Below are positions 45,603 through 58,460 of a stretch of 64,000 nt of DNA, in pieces. Source of the stretch: Mycobacterium sp. SVM_VP21 (lineage in GTDB: Bacteria; Actinomycetota; Actinomycetes; Mycobacteriales; Mycobacteriaceae); assembly GCA_024758765.1 (NCBI GenBank), contig CP101406.1:3038001-3102000 (forward strand), in the 5' to 3' direction. Numbering within the stretch: the first letter of the stretch is position 1; each line of letters starts with the position of its first letter. The position numbers were made by a program, and so were the translations under genes. A model generated the notes under the pieces. It saw only the letters and a program-made list of their open reading frames with translations. It searched no databases and was not told where the DNA came from.

Positions 45603-48600
45603 ATGCTGGCTAACATGAGCGAAGGCACGGGCACGCCGGCGGTGAACTGGAGTGAGTTGGGCGTGAGCGAACTCCCTACCGGAACGGTGACGTTGCTGCT
45701 GGCCGACGTCGAGGGCTCCACGCGGCTCTGGGAGACCCAGCCCGAGCAGATGACGGCCGCGATCGCGCGGCTGGACCACACCCTGGCCCAGGTTCTCGCA
45801 GCCCGCGGCGGGGTGCGGCCCGTCGAGCAGGGTGAGGGCGACAGCTTCGTCGCGGCGTTCGCCCGGGCCAGCGACGCGGTCGCCTGCGCCGTGGAGCTGC
45901 AGCGCGCTCCGCTGGCACCGATCCGGCTCCGGATCGGTCTGCACAGCGGCGAGGTGCAGTTACGCGGCCAAACCAGCGAGGCAGGCAACTACATCGGGCC
46001 GACCATCAACCGCACCGCTCGCATCCGCGACCTGGCGCACGGCGGCCAAACCGTCCTCTCGGGAACCACCGAAGCCTTGGTCATCGACCGGCTGCCCGCC
46101 GGCGCCTGGCTCGTCGAGCTGGGCAGCTATCCCCTGCGCGGGCTGCCCCGTCCCGAGCGGGTGCTGCAGCTATGCCACCCGGATCTGCGCAATGACTTCC
46201 CGCCACTGCGGGCATCGACAGCCGTGGCGCCCACACATCTGCCCCCTGCGCTGACCAGCTTTATCGGCCGTGCCACCCAGATCGACGACGTGCGGGCACT
46301 GTTGACCGGCAATCGGCTGGTCACGTTGACCGGTTCGGGTGGCGCCGGAAAGACGCGGCTGGCGGTGCAGATCGCGGCCCTGCTGGCGGACCGATTCAGC
46401 GACGGCGTCTGGTACGTCGATCTGGCGCCGATCACCGACCCGGAGCTGGTGCCGATGGTCACCGCCCGCGCACTGGGCCTGCCGGACCAGCCGGACCGCT
46501 CCGCCATGGACACCCTCATCCGCTGGATCGGCGAACGACACCTGCTGATCGTCCTGGACAACTGCGAACACCTCCTCGACGCCTCCGCGGCACTGCTGCT
46601 CGGCCTACTCGGCGCCTGCCCACAACTGACGTTCTTGGCCACCAGCCGAGAACCGATCGCGGTGGACGGCGAGGTGGTCTGGCGAGTGCCGTCACTGTCA
46701 CTGGCCGACGAGGCCATCGAGCTGTTCACTGACCGTGCCCGGCACGCCCGACCGGACTTCCATGTCACCAGCGACAATGCCGCCGCGATCGAAGAGATCT
46801 GCCGGCGGCTGGACGGAATGCCACTCGCGATAGAACTCGCCGCGGCGCGAGTGCGGGCACTGTCACTCACCGAGATCCTCGAGGGACTGCACGACCGGTT
46901 CCGACTGCTGACCGGCGGTTCGCGCCGGGCGGTACGCCGCCAGCAGACATTGCACGCCTCCGTCGACTGGTCGCACGCCCTGCTGACCGACCCCGAACGA
47001 GTGCTGTTTCGCCGCCTCGCCGCCTTCATGGACGGTTTCCACCTCGACGCCGCGCAGTTCGTGGCCGGGTGCGGTGACATCGCGAGCCATCAAGTACTCG
47101 ATCAGCTCACGCTGCTGGTCGACAAATCGCTCGTGGTGGCCGAAAACACCACCGGCCGAACCCGATACCGGATGCTGGAGATGGTGCGCCAGTACGCCAT
47201 GGAGAAGCTCGGCGAGTCCGGCGAAGCCGACACCATCCGCGCCCGTCACCGCGATCACTACACCGTGCTGGCGGCCGCCCTCGACCATCCCACCCAGGAC
47301 GACCATCAGCAGATGCTGGCGACGGCGGACGCCGAAATCGACAATCTCCGTGCGGCTTTCGCGTGGAGTCAGGAGAACGGCGAGACAGAGCAGGCGTTGA
47401 CCCTGGCGTCATCCCTTCTTCCGCTCTGGCTCGGCCGGGGCCGCATCGCCGAAGGTGTGACCTGGTTCGACGCGGCGTTGCGCGACAGTGCTGCGCACGG
47501 CAGCGAGGTCGCCCGCCCGATACGGGCGCGGGCACTGGCCGATCACGCACTTCTGAACGCGTGGGGCCTTGCCTTGAACAGCCTTGACCAGGCACAGGAA
47601 GCCGTCGCGATCGCCCGTGAACTCGAAGATCAGGCGCTGCTGGCCAGGGCATTGACAGCCTGCGTCAGCATCGCCGCCTACAACGCGGAGGTGGCGGCGC
47701 CCTACTTCACCGAAGCGATCGAACTGGCCCGCGCCCTGGATGACCGCTGGCGGCTGAGCCAGATCCTCGGCTGGCAGACCTACGCGGCAGCGGTAGCCGG
47801 CGACCTCAATACTGCCTACACGATCGGCGAAGAAGGCCGCGAGCTGGCCGATTCCATTGGCGACCAGTTCAACTCGCGGTACTGCCGCAACTGGCAGGGA
47901 ATGGCAAGCTACATGCAGGGCGATCTGGTCGGCGAGATCGCGCGCTGTCACGAGATGGTCGCGGAGGCGAACGCCGCCGGGGACCTGCTCAACCGTTTCC
48001 TCGGCCTGCAGAACCTGGCCCTGGCGTCGGCGTTCCGGTGCGAGTTCGGCCAGGCCGACGAAGCACTGGAGGCGCTGGTCGAGACCGGCGCCGAACTCAG
48101 CGGTGTGCACGAAGGCGTCGCCCACATGGCAGTGGGGCTGGTGGCTTTGGCCAGGGGCGACGCGGCAGCCGCGGCAACGGCCCAGGAACGGATGTGGCAC
48201 CACATCGGCGCCTACAACCAAGTCGCGGCCATCTTCCGCTGGTGCCGAGCCGAAACTGCGGTGGCGCACGGCGATCTCGCCGCCGCTGCACAATGGGCCG
48301 ACGACGGCGTCGCCGCCACGACCGGATGGTACCGGCTCATGGGACTGGTACCCCGTGCGCGCATTGCGATTGCCCACGGCGAACCCGAGCGCGCCGAGCG
48401 TGACCTCTACGAAGCACTGGCGATCGCCGCCGAAATCAAAGCCCAAACCGGGGTTCCCGAGATCTTCGAGTGCCTGGCCGCCACGGCTTCTCGCGCGGAC
48501 AGTCGCCACGAAGCCGCCCGCCTGTTCGGTGCCGCCGAAGGCATCCGGCAACGCACCGGCGCCGTCCGATTCGCAATCCACGACCCCGATTACCAGACCT

Positions 48601-48926
48601 GGCTGGCCGGCCTGCGAGAGTCGATGGACGACAACGACTTTGACTCCGCGTGGACCGAAGGCGCCGCCTTGTCCACCGCAGAGGCCATCGCCTACGCCCT
48701 ACGCGGGCGCGGCGAACGCAAACGCCCGCCGAACGGCTGGGCCGCACTCACCCCGACCGAACTCGACGTCGCCCGACTGGTCAGCGAAGGCCTGCCGAAC
48801 AAAGACATCGCCGCCCGGCTCTTCGTCTCCCCCCGCACCGTGCAGACGCACCTGACCCACGTCTACACCAAGCTCGGGCTGGCCTCCCGCGTGCAGCTCG
48901 CGCAGGAAGTCGCCCGCCGGGCGTAA
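45603..48926 (+). CDS. Cyclase-NTPase-LuxR regulator, Rv0386/Rv1358-like
   Basis: This 1107-residue protein has a class III cyclase domain (residues ~28-185), an AAA/NB-ARC NTPase (P-loop TGSGGAGKTR, residue ~245), a TPR-like helical middle (~560-1000) and a C-terminal LuxR HTH (TPTELDVARLVSEGLPNKDI, to the end). Metal Asp35 and Asp80 are present, but the adenine-specifying Lys and Asp are replaced by Gln76 and Asn129, as in Rv0386. Activity as a cyclase is thus uncertain; it probably acts mainly as a regulator. ATG 45603 is given; ATG 45615 is possible. Confidence 0.88.
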   Translation: MLANMSEGTGTPAVNWSELGVSELPTGTVTLLLADVEGSTRLWETQPEQMTAAIARLDHTLAQVLAARGGVRPVEQGEGDSFVAAFARASDAVACAVELQRAPLAPIRLRIGLHSGEVQLRGQTSEAGNYIGPTINRTARIRDLAHGGQTVLSGTTEALVIDRLPAGAWLVELGSYPLRGLPRPERVLQLCHPDLRNDFPPLRASTAVAPTHLPPALTSFIGRATQIDDVRALLTGNRLVTLTGSGGAGKTRLAVQIAALLADRFSDGVWYVDLAPITDPELVPMVTARALGLPDQPDRSAMDTLIRWIGERHLLIVLDNCEHLLDASAALLLGLLGACPQLTFLATSREPIAVDGEVVWRVPSLSLADEAIELFTDRARHARPDFHVTSDNAAAIEEICRRLDGMPLAIELAAARVRALSLTEILEGLHDRFRLLTGGSRRAVRRQQTLHASVDWSHALLTDPERVLFRRLAAFMDGFHLDAAQFVAGCGDIASHQVLDQLTLLVDKSLVVAENTTGRTRYRMLEMVRQYAMEKLGESGEADTIRARHRDHYTVLAAALDHPTQDDHQQMLATADAEIDNLRAAFAWSQENGETEQALTLASSLLPLWLGRGRIAEGVTWFDAALRDSAAHGSEVARPIRARALADHALLNAWGLALNSLDQAQEAVAIARELEDQALLARALTACVSIAAYNAEVAAPYFTEAIELARALDDRWRLSQILGWQTYAAAVAGDLNTAYTIGEEGRELADSIGDQFNSRYCRNWQGMASYMQGDLVGEIARCHEMVAEANAAGDLLNRFLGLQNLALASAFRCEFGQADEALEALVETGAELSGVHEGVAHMAVGLVALARGDAAAAATAQERMWHHIGAYNQVAAIFRWCRAETAVAHGDLAAAAQWADDGVAATTGWYRLMGLVPRARIAIAHGEPERAERDLYEALAIAAEIKAQTGVPEIFECLAATASRADSRHEAARLFGAAEGIRQRTGAVRFAIHDPDYQTWLAGLRESMDDNDFDSAWTEGAALSTAEAIAYALRGRGERKRPPNGWAALTPTELDVARLVSEGLPNKDIAARLFVSPRTVQTHLTHVYTKLGLASRVQLAQEVARRA

Positions 48927-48930
48927 CGCC

Positions 48931-49920
48931 TCAGATCAGGCCGAGCCCGGTGACGGCCTCGCGCTCCTCGGCCAGCTCAGCGGTCGAGGCATCGATCCGG
49001 CCGCGGGAGAAGTCGTCGATCTCCAGCCCCTGCACGATGCTCCAGTCGCCGCCGGAGGTGGTGACCGGGAACGAGGAGATCAGACCTTCCGGCACACCGT
49101 AGGAGCCGTCCGAGACCACCGCCATCGACACCCAGTCGCCGGCGGGGCTGCCCAGCAGCCAGTCCCGGGCGGCGTCGACGGTGGCCGACGCGGCCGAGGC
49201 GGCCGACGAGGCCCCCCGCGCGTCGATGATCGCCGCGCCACGCTTAGCGACGGTGGGGATGAAGTCGTTCTCGATCCAGGCCTGGTCGCCCACGACCTCG
49301 GCGGCGTTGCGCCCGCCAACCTCGGCGTGGAACACGTCCGGGTACTGGCTCGCGGAGTGGTTGCCCCAGATCGTCATTTTCTTGACGTCGGTGACCTTGG
49401 CGCCGGTCTTGGCGGCCAGCTGCGAGATCGCCCGGTTGTGGTCCAGACGGGTCAGCGCGGAGAACCGCTCCTTGGGGATGTCGGGGGCGTTGGTCATCGC
49501 GATCAGCGCGTTGGTGTTGGCCGGGTTGCCGGTCACACCCACCCGGATGTCGGAGGCCGCGACCGCGTTGAGCGCCTTGCCCTGCGCGGTGAAGATCGCA
49601 CCGTTGGCCTCGAGCAGGTCGCTGCGCTCCATGCCCGGTCCGCGGGGGCGAGCACCGACCAGCAGTGCCAGGTTGGCACCGTCGAAGATCTTGTTCGCGT
49701 CCGAGCCGATCTGCACGCCCGACAGCAGCGGGAACGCGCAGTCGTCGAGCTCCATGACCACGCCTTCGAGCGCCTTGAGCGCGGGCTCGATCTCCAGCAG
49801 ACGCAGTTCGATCGGCCGGTCGGGGCCCAACAGCGAGCCGCTGGCCAGGCGGAACAGCAGGCTGTAGCCGATCTGACCGGCGGCGCCGGTGACGGCGACC
49901 TTGAGTGGGGTTGTGCTCAC
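48931..49920 (-). CDS. mdh: Malate dehydrogenase
   Basis: This 329-residue enzyme has the NAD motif [13 protein letters not shown], the active-site region [12 protein letters not shown] and catalytic His in GNHSASQYP. It interconverts malate and oxaloacetate in the TCA cycle. GTG 49920 gives the family length of 329 (as Rv1240). It ends four bases from the convergent LuxR gene and is divergent from corA. Confidence 0.95.
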   Translation of the reverse strand: MSTTPLKVAVTGAAGQIGYSLLFRLASGSLLGPDRPIELRLLEIEPALKALEGVVMELDDCAFPLLSGVQIGSDANKIFDGANLALLVGARPRGPGMERSDLLEANGAIFTAQGKALNAVAASDIRVGVTGNPANTNALIAMTNAPDIPKERFSALTRLDHNRAISQLAAKTGAKVTDVKKMTIWGNHSASQYPDVFHAEVGGRNAAEVVGDQAWIENDFIPTVAKRGAAIIDARGASSAASAASATVDAARDWLLGSPAGDWVSMAVVSDGSYGVPEGLISSFPVTTSGGDWSIVQGLEIDDFSRGRIDASTAELAEEREAVTGLGLI

Positions 49921-50090
49921 GTCAAGTGCTCCTCGAACGGTTCGGCGTGTCTGGCTTTGGTCCGGGTCGAAACTAGCGCACCGGCGTCGTCGCGGAAACT
50001 CCGGACCCCGGGGTGAATCGCGCTCACCGTGCACGTTGAGGCCGGACGCGTAGCATTTGACCGGCACTTGCGCCGGGAGGGAGGGCCGCC

Positions 50091-51125
50091 GTGACGGCGT
50101 TGCGAGACCCCGCACCCCGGGTACTGGTCGACTGCGGCGTTTACGCCGATGGTGACCGCGTCGCCGGCGAGTTCACCCCCGCCGGCGCGATGGCCAAAGT
50201 GCGCGAACTGGAATCCCTGGGCCAGGACGCGTTCGTCTGGGTCGGCCTACACGAGCCCGACGAGCGCCAGATGCAGGGCGTGGCCGCCACCTTCGGTCTG
50301 CACGAACTGTCCGTCGAAGACGCCGTGCACGCGCACCAGCGTCCCAAGCTGGAGCGCTACGACGAGACCCTGTTCTTGGTGCTCAAGACCGTCAACTACG
50401 TTCCGCACGAGTCGGTGGTGCTGGCCCGTCAGATCGTCGAAACGGGCGAGATCATGATCTTCGTCGGCAAGAACTTCGTGGTCACCGTCCGGCACGGCGA
50501 ACACAGCGGCCTCTCCGACGTCCGCAAGCGGATGGACGCCGACCCCGAACACCTGCGGCTGGGGCCCTACGCCGTGATGCACGCCATCGCCGACTACGTC
50601 GTGGACCGCTACGTCGAGGTGACCAACCTCATGGAAAGCGACATCGACGCCATCGAGGAAGTGGCGTTCGCGCCCGGCACCCGCACCGACGTCGAACCGA
50701 TCTACCAGATCAAACGTGAAGTCGTCGAACTGCGGCGCGCAGTCGCACCGCTGTCCCTGCCGTTCCAGCGGATGCAGACCGACTACAAGGACCTGATCTC
50801 CAAGGAGGTCCGGCGTTACCTGCGTGACGTCGCCGACCACCAGACCCGCGCCGCCGAGCAGATCGCCAGCTACGACGAGATGCTCAGCTCGCTGGTGCAG
50901 GCCGCACTCGCGCGGGTGGGGATGCAGCAGAACACCGACATGCGCAAGATGTCGGCCTGGGCCGGCATTATCGCCGTGCCCACCATGATCGCCGGAATTT
51001 ACGGAATGAACTTCGACCGTATGCCGGTGCTGCACTGGGCGTTCGGCTATCCGGTGGTGCTGGTGGCCATGATCGCCATCTGCACCGTGCTCTACCGTGC
51101 GTTCCGCCGCAATGGGTGGCTCTGA
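50091..51125 (+). CDS. corA: CorA-type Mg2+ transporter, Rv1239c-like
   Basis: This 344-residue protein has a large cytoplasmic N-terminal domain and two C-terminal membrane helices. The signature GMN is at residues 305-307 (IYGMNFD). CorA channels import Mg2+ and assemble as pentamers. GTG 50091 follows GGGAGGGAGGGCC. The gene is divergent from mdh and converges on the SUFU-domain gene. Confidence 0.95.
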   Translation: MTALRDPAPRVLVDCGVYADGDRVAGEFTPAGAMAKVRELESLGQDAFVWVGLHEPDERQMQGVAATFGLHELSVEDAVHAHQRPKLERYDETLFLVLKTVNYVPHESVVLARQIVETGEIMIFVGKNFVVTVRHGEHSGLSDVRKRMDADPEHLRLGPYAVMHAIADYVVDRYVEVTNLMESDIDAIEEVAFAPGTRTDVEPIYQIKREVVELRRAVAPLSLPFQRMQTDYKDLISKEVRRYLRDVADHQTRAAEQIASYDEMLSSLVQAALARVGMQQNTDMRKMSAWAGIIAVPTMIAGIYGMNFDRMPVLHWAFGYPVVLVAMIAICTVLYRAFRRNGWL

Positions 51126-51140
51126 GCGCCCCCCACCCCC

Positions 51141-51200
51141 GCGAACAGACACAAACTCGCGCTATCGAGGCTGTTTCAGGGCAATTTTGCGTCTGCTCGC
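51141..51200. terminator. Imperfect hairpin between corA and SUFU gene
   Basis: GCGAACAGACACAAA (51141-51155) pairs with TTTGCGTCTGCTCGC (51186-51200) at 13 of 15 positions. It lies between two convergent genes and is a candidate bidirectional terminator. Confidence 0.5.
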
Positions 51201-51208
51201 CGAGAAAA

Positions 51209-51811
51209 CTAGCGGGGCTGGGACGCGGAGCGGGCCGGGTCGAAGACGTCTACTCCGTCGGCCCGCCAGGCCTCGCGCATCGCCTCGGCGCCCTTGAGCC
51301 GCACCCACGCTGCCTCGGTCGCGGTGATCGGGGTGGCCGACAAGAACCGCACCGGCTCACGCGGCGCGGCCAACGGCAACTCGGCGATGTCGCTGTCGCC
51401 CAGCAAGACCGCGGTGAACGGCACCGGACCCGACGGCCCGGTCCACAGCTGACCCCCGAGGTCGATCAACGCATCGGGCGCCAGCACCACCCCTTCGACC
51501 ACCGGCGCGGCCGCCACCGCGGCAAGGCTGCGGGCCAGTCCGGTATCAGAACCCGACGAACGCAGGCTCACCACGATTTCGGCCCGGGGACCGTGCACCG
51601 GATCGGCGAGGAGCTGACCGGGGTCACCCATCGGGTGACGCGAGCAACCGGCCGAGACGTAATGCACCATCCGGTCGGGTCCGGGCCCGAACCGCAACAC
51701 CTCGATGGGCTCGACACCCAGAAACGTCACCCTCGCGGTGTCGGGCTCGGCAGCGACGCCCGCGAAGTGCCGACGGACATGCTCGCGCACCCGGTCCAGA
51801 TCCTCACTCAC
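51209..51811 (-). CDS. SUFU (suppressor-of-fused) domain protein
   Basis: This 200-residue protein resembles the SUFU domain family: GVEPIEVLRFGPGPDRMVHYVSAGCSRHPM, a later PRAEIVVSLRS block and EPVRFLSATPITATEAAWVRLKG. The family's role in bacteria is largely unknown. It starts at GTG 51811, seven bases after the sugC stop, so it is attached to the trehalose-import operon. H37Rv has corA next to sugC without it as I recall. Confidence 0.82.
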   Translation of the reverse strand: MSEDLDRVREHVRRHFAGVAAEPDTARVTFLGVEPIEVLRFGPGPDRMVHYVSAGCSRHPMGDPGQLLADPVHGPRAEIVVSLRSSGSDTGLARSLAAVAAAPVVEGVVLAPDALIDLGGQLWTGPSGPVPFTAVLLGDSDIAELPLAAPREPVRFLSATPITATEAAWVRLKGAEAMREAWRADGVDVFDPARSASQPR

Positions 51812-51818
51812 CAGCGGG

Positions 51819-52964
51819 TCACCGCCCAGCCGGTGCGACGCTGAGGTTCACCCCGGTCTTGGCGTCGAACACGACCACCTGGTCGGGGTCCAGCGCCAGC
51901 TCGATCGGCTGCCCACCGGCCGCCTTCGACGCGGCGGGAACCCTGGCCACCAGATCGTTTTCGGCTGGCGCGTCGCCGGATTCGTTCGGGGTGAAGTACA
52001 GGTACTTGTCGGCGCCCAGCGATTCGACCAGGTCGACGCGGGCGGCGAATGTCACCGCGCGGCCACGCCGTGCCTCGTCGAGCAGCGCGGCGTCACCCAG
52101 ATGCTCCGGGCGTACCCCGATGACCACCTCGCCGCCGGCCGGTGCGGGATGCCTGCCGATCGAGGCGCGAGTCGCCGCATCGAGCGGTACCTCACCGATG
52201 GACAGGCGTGCGCCGGTCGCGGTCAGCGTGCCCGGGAAGAAGTTCATCGCCGGAGAGCCGACGAAACCGGCGACGAACAGGTTGGCGGGGCGCTCGTAGA
52301 GCTCGTCGGGCGTGCCGACCTGCTGGGCGATCCCACCGTGCATCACCACCACCCGATCCCCGAGCGTCATCGCCTCGGTCTGGTCGTGCGTGACATAGAC
52401 GGTGGTGGTGCCCAGCCTGCGTTGCAGTCGGGCGATCTCACTGCGCATCTGCACCCGCAGTTTGGCATCGAGGTTCGACAGCGGCTCGTCCATCAGAAAT
52501 GCCTTGGGATGCCGCACGATAGCCCGGCCCATCGCGACCCGTTGACGTTGGCCGCCGGAGAGCTGCGACGGCTTGCGATCCAACAGATCGGTCAGGTCGA
52601 GAATCTTGGCGACCTCCGCTACCTTCTCGGCGATCTGCGGCTTCTTCATCTTGGCCAGGGTCAGCGGAAACGCGATGTTGCCCCGCACCGTCATGTGCGG
52701 GTAGAGCGCGTAGGACTGGAACACCATCGCGATGTCGCGGTCCTTAGGTGCGCGTTCGTTGACCCGTTCGCCCCCGATGCGCAACTCCCCCGACGAGATC
52801 TCCTCCAGGCCGGCGATCATGTTCAGCGTGGTGGATTTTCCGCAGCCCGAGGGCCCCACCAGAATGATGAACTCACCGTCGGCGATGCTCAGCGACAGAT
52901 CTTTCACCGCCACGGCGCCATCGGGGTAGCTCTTGCTGATGTGGAGGAGTTCGATCTCTGCCAT
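51819..52964 (-). CDS. sugC: Trehalose importer ATPase SugC
   Basis: This 381-residue ABC ATPase has Walker [10 protein letters not shown], signature [15 protein letters not shown] and Walker [12 protein letters not shown], plus the C-terminal MalK-type OB regulatory domain (residues ~235-381). It energises trehalose uptake by LpqY-SugABC, which recycles trehalose released in mycolate transfer. It follows sugB on the same strand after four bases. Confidence 0.95.
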   Translation of the reverse strand: MAEIELLHISKSYPDGAVAVKDLSLSIADGEFIILVGPSGCGKSTTLNMIAGLEEISSGELRIGGERVNERAPKDRDIAMVFQSYALYPHMTVRGNIAFPLTLAKMKKPQIAEKVAEVAKILDLTDLLDRKPSQLSGGQRQRVAMGRAIVRHPKAFLMDEPLSNLDAKLRVQMRSEIARLQRRLGTTTVYVTHDQTEAMTLGDRVVVMHGGIAQQVGTPDELYERPANLFVAGFVGSPAMNFFPGTLTATGARLSIGEVPLDAATRASIGRHPAPAGGEVVIGVRPEHLGDAALLDEARRGRAVTFAARVDLVESLGADKYLYFTPNESGDAPAENDLVARVPAASKAAGGQPIELALDPDQVVVFDAKTGVNLSVAPAGR

Positions 52965-52968
52965 CGGG

Positions 52969-53792
52969 CTATCCCTTCACCGCGCCGGAGGTCAGTCCCG
53001 CCACGATCCGTCGTTGGAAGATTAGAACAAAGACGATGATCGGCACGGTGATCACCATTGCGCCCGCCGCGATCGATCCGGTCGGCTCCTCGAATTGCGA
53101 ACTGCCGGTGAAGTTGGCGATCGCGACCGGCGCGGTGACCGAGGCCTTGGTCGCCGTGAGCGACAACGCCAGCAGCAGGTCGTTCCAGGCGAAGATGAAC
53201 ACCAGGATCGCGGCGGTGACGATGCCCGGCGCCGCCAGCGGCGCAATCACCTTGCGGAACGCCTGACCCGGGGTGGCGCCGTCCATTTTGGCGGCCTTCT
53301 CCAGGTCCCACGGGATCTCTTGGAAGAACGCCGAGAGGGTGTAGATCGCCAGCGGCAGCGCGAAGGTGATGTAGGGAATGATCAACCCCAACCAGGTGTC
53401 GAACAGCCCGGTGGCCCGCTCGATGTTGAAAATCGGTGTCACCAGCGATATCTGGGGAAACATCGCGATCAGCAGGGCCGCCCCGACCAGCAGCCGCTTG
53501 CCGGGGAAATCCAGGCGGGCCACCGCGTAGGCGGCCATTGCTCCGATCACCACCGCGATCACCGTGGTGATCAGGCCGATGCCCACCGAGTTGATCAGTG
53601 CCGAGCCGAAGACGTCACCGGCGAAGATCCCGCGGTAGTTGTCCAGAGTCACCGTGGACGGAATCAATCTGCCGTCCTTGACCGTTGATGTCGGCTTGAG
53701 TGACAGCGACAGGATCCACAGCACCGGGACCAGTGCGTAGACCACCACGGCCAGGTCGATGATCAGCCAGGCGGTGCGACGACGCAGATCGG

Positions 53793-53796
<4 letters not shown>
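52969..53796 (-). CDS. sugB: Trehalose importer permease SugB
   Basis: This 275-residue permease has six membrane helices and the EAA loop [27 protein letters not shown] 53796 overlaps the sugA stop (ATGA), and its stop is followed by sugC. It forms the channel with SugA. Confidence 0.95.
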
Positions 53797-56693
<2,897 letters not shown>

Positions 56694-56771
56694 GGGATTT
56701 CTCTCTCCTCGCTCCGGGACGTGGCTGTCGGACGACAGGCCGGTCGCGGCGCATCGGCTAGGTTGAACAGC

Positions 56772-57374
56772 ATGACAGCTCACGGCGGGGATTCTGGCGA
56801 GAATCCACGAGGCAATGCCGACCAGCCCTGGGCGGACCCGGGTGCGCCCAGGCCTGACCAGGGCAGCTGGCCCTACCCGCCGAGCTTCGAGGGCTACCCG
56901 CCGGGGCCCGGCTATCCCCCGCCGGGTTTCCCGCCGCCGCCCCCGGGTGCGGGCGGTTACCCGCCGCCCCCGCCGCCCGGCAACTATCTGCCGCCCGGCG
57001 GTTATCTGCCGCCCACCCCTCCCGCCCCGGGCGAGTACCCAGGACTGGGCGCCCCGCCCGGATACCCTCCCGCGGGCTACGGCAATCCCCCCGGTTACCC
57101 GCCGTCGGGGTACGGCTCGCCGTATCCGGGCAGCTATTTCAATCCGGGGCAGGCGCAGAAGACCAACGTCCTGGCAGTGAGCGCCCTGGTGGTGTCGCTG
57201 CTCGGCCTGGTGTTCTGGCCGCTGGGGGTGGCCGGTGTCATCCTCGGGGTCGTCGCATTGAGCCAGATCAAGTCCACCGGTGAGGCCGGCCACGGCATGG
57301 CAGTGGCCGGAACCGCGATAGGCGGTGTCGCCGTGACGCTCTCGTTCATTCTCGCGATGATCGCGCTGCACTGA
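56772..57374 (+). CDS. Proline-rich DUF4190 membrane protein, Rv1233c-like
   Basis: This 200-residue protein has a Pro/Gly/Tyr-rich N-terminus (GYPPGPGYPPPGFPPPPPGA, residues ~40-125) and a C-terminal DUF4190 domain with two helices (VLAVSALVVSLLGLVFWPLGV, GMAVAGTAIGGVAVTLSFIL). It is divergent from Rv1234 and ends near a large hairpin. The role is unknown; such proline-rich tails suit protein-protein contact at the membrane. Confidence 0.85.
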   Translation: MTAHGGDSGENPRGNADQPWADPGAPRPDQGSWPYPPSFEGYPPGPGYPPPGFPPPPPGAGGYPPPPPPGNYLPPGGYLPPTPPAPGEYPGLGAPPGYPPAGYGNPPGYPPSGYGSPYPGSYFNPGQAQKTNVLAVSALVVSLLGLVFWPLGVAGVILGVVALSQIKSTGEAGHGMAVAGTAIGGVAVTLSFILAMIALH

Positions 57375-57395
57375 GCCTGGGCAACTTCGGCGCCC

Positions 57396-57447
57396 AGTGC
57401 CAATTTGACGACGTGACATAGGCGTGTCGCGTCGTCAAATTGGCACT
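57396..57447. terminator. 23-bp-arm hairpin between DUF4190 and CitE-like genes
   Basis: AGTGCCAATTTGACGAC-GTGACA (57396-57418) pairs with TGTCGC-GTCGTCAAATTGGCACT (57425-57447) with one mismatch and a six-base loop TAGGCG. The genes at each side converge, so it is a strong bidirectional terminator candidate. Confidence 0.7.
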
Positions 57448-57464
57448 CGCGGGCAGCGCTGGCG

Positions 57465-58436
57465 CTAAGCCTGCGCGGGCGGCGTGAACGGCGGTGCCTC
57501 ACGGCGCATTCCGGCCGCGCGGCCTTTGCCCGCCACCACCAAAGCCATCTTGCGACTGGCCTCGTCGAGCATCTCGTCACCGAGCATCACCGCACCGCGG
57601 GCTCCGCCGGCGTGCGAGGTGTGCCACGCATAGGCCTCCAGGATCAGCTCGGCGTGGTCGTACTCGGACTGACGCGGGCTGAAGATCTCGTTGCCCGCCG
57701 CGATCTGGTCGGGGTGCAACACCCATTTGCCGTCGTAACCGAGCGCGGCCGAGCGGCCCGCCACGCGCCGGAACGCCTCAACGTCACGAACCCTCAGATA
57801 CGGCCCGTCGACCGCGGCAACCCCGTGGGCGCGCGCCGCCACCAGGATCGTCATCAAGACGTGGTGGTAGGCGTCGCCCTCGGTATAGCCCTCGGGCTGC
57901 TCGCCGACCTCCAGGGTGCGGGTGTTGAGGCTCGCCATCAGATCGGCCGGTCCCAGCACCAGCGCCTGCACCCGGGGCGCCGCGGCGATCGCGTTGATGT
58001 TCATCAGGCCGCGAGCGTCCTCGATCTGGGCGTCGATACCGATCTGTCCGACCGGCAGCCCGTGGATGGTCTCCAGCTGGGTGAGCAACAGATCGAGAGC
58101 CTGCACATGCGAGACGTCAGACACCTTCGGCAGCACGACCACATCGAGTCGGGTACCGGCGGCGCCGACCGCCGAGACCACCTCGATCAGGTCGGCATGG
58201 GTCCACGGTGTGGTCCAGTCGTTGACCCGCACCCCGAGCAGCGGGGCCGTCCAGTCCCGCGCGGTCAGCGCTTGGGCGACCAGGGCCCGGGCCTGCTCTT
58301 TTGCCGCTGGAGCGACAGCGTCCTCCAAATCGAGAAAGACTTCGTCCGCGGACAGGCCCTTGGCCTTGTCGATCATCTTCTGGCTGCTGCCAGGTACCGA
58401 CAGGCAAGTACGGCGGGGGCGATACACGTTGGTCAC
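57465..58436 (-). CDS. CitE-like CoA-ester lyase
   Basis: This 323-residue TIM-barrel protein of the HpcH/HpaI/CitE family has RRTCLSVPGSSQKMIDKAK, the ADEVFLDLEDAVAP acidic block, GIDAQIEDARGLMNINAIA and KWVLHPDQI. Related enzymes cleave malyl-CoA, citramalyl-CoA or similar esters. The gene is absent from this place in H37Rv as I recall. It starts at GTG 58436 and converges on the DUF4190 gene. Confidence 0.85.
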   Translation of the reverse strand: MTNVYRPRRTCLSVPGSSQKMIDKAKGLSADEVFLDLEDAVAPAAKEQARALVAQALTARDWTAPLLGVRVNDWTTPWTHADLIEVVSAVGAAGTRLDVVVLPKVSDVSHVQALDLLLTQLETIHGLPVGQIGIDAQIEDARGLMNINAIAAAPRVQALVLGPADLMASLNTRTLEVGEQPEGYTEGDAYHHVLMTILVAARAHGVAAVDGPYLRVRDVEAFRRVAGRSAALGYDGKWVLHPDQIAAGNEIFSPRQSEYDHAELILEAYAWHTSHAGGARGAVMLGDEMLDEASRKMALVVAGKGRAAGMRREAPPFTPPAQA

Positions 58437-58460
58437 CTAAATACTCCTACCCTTTCAACC

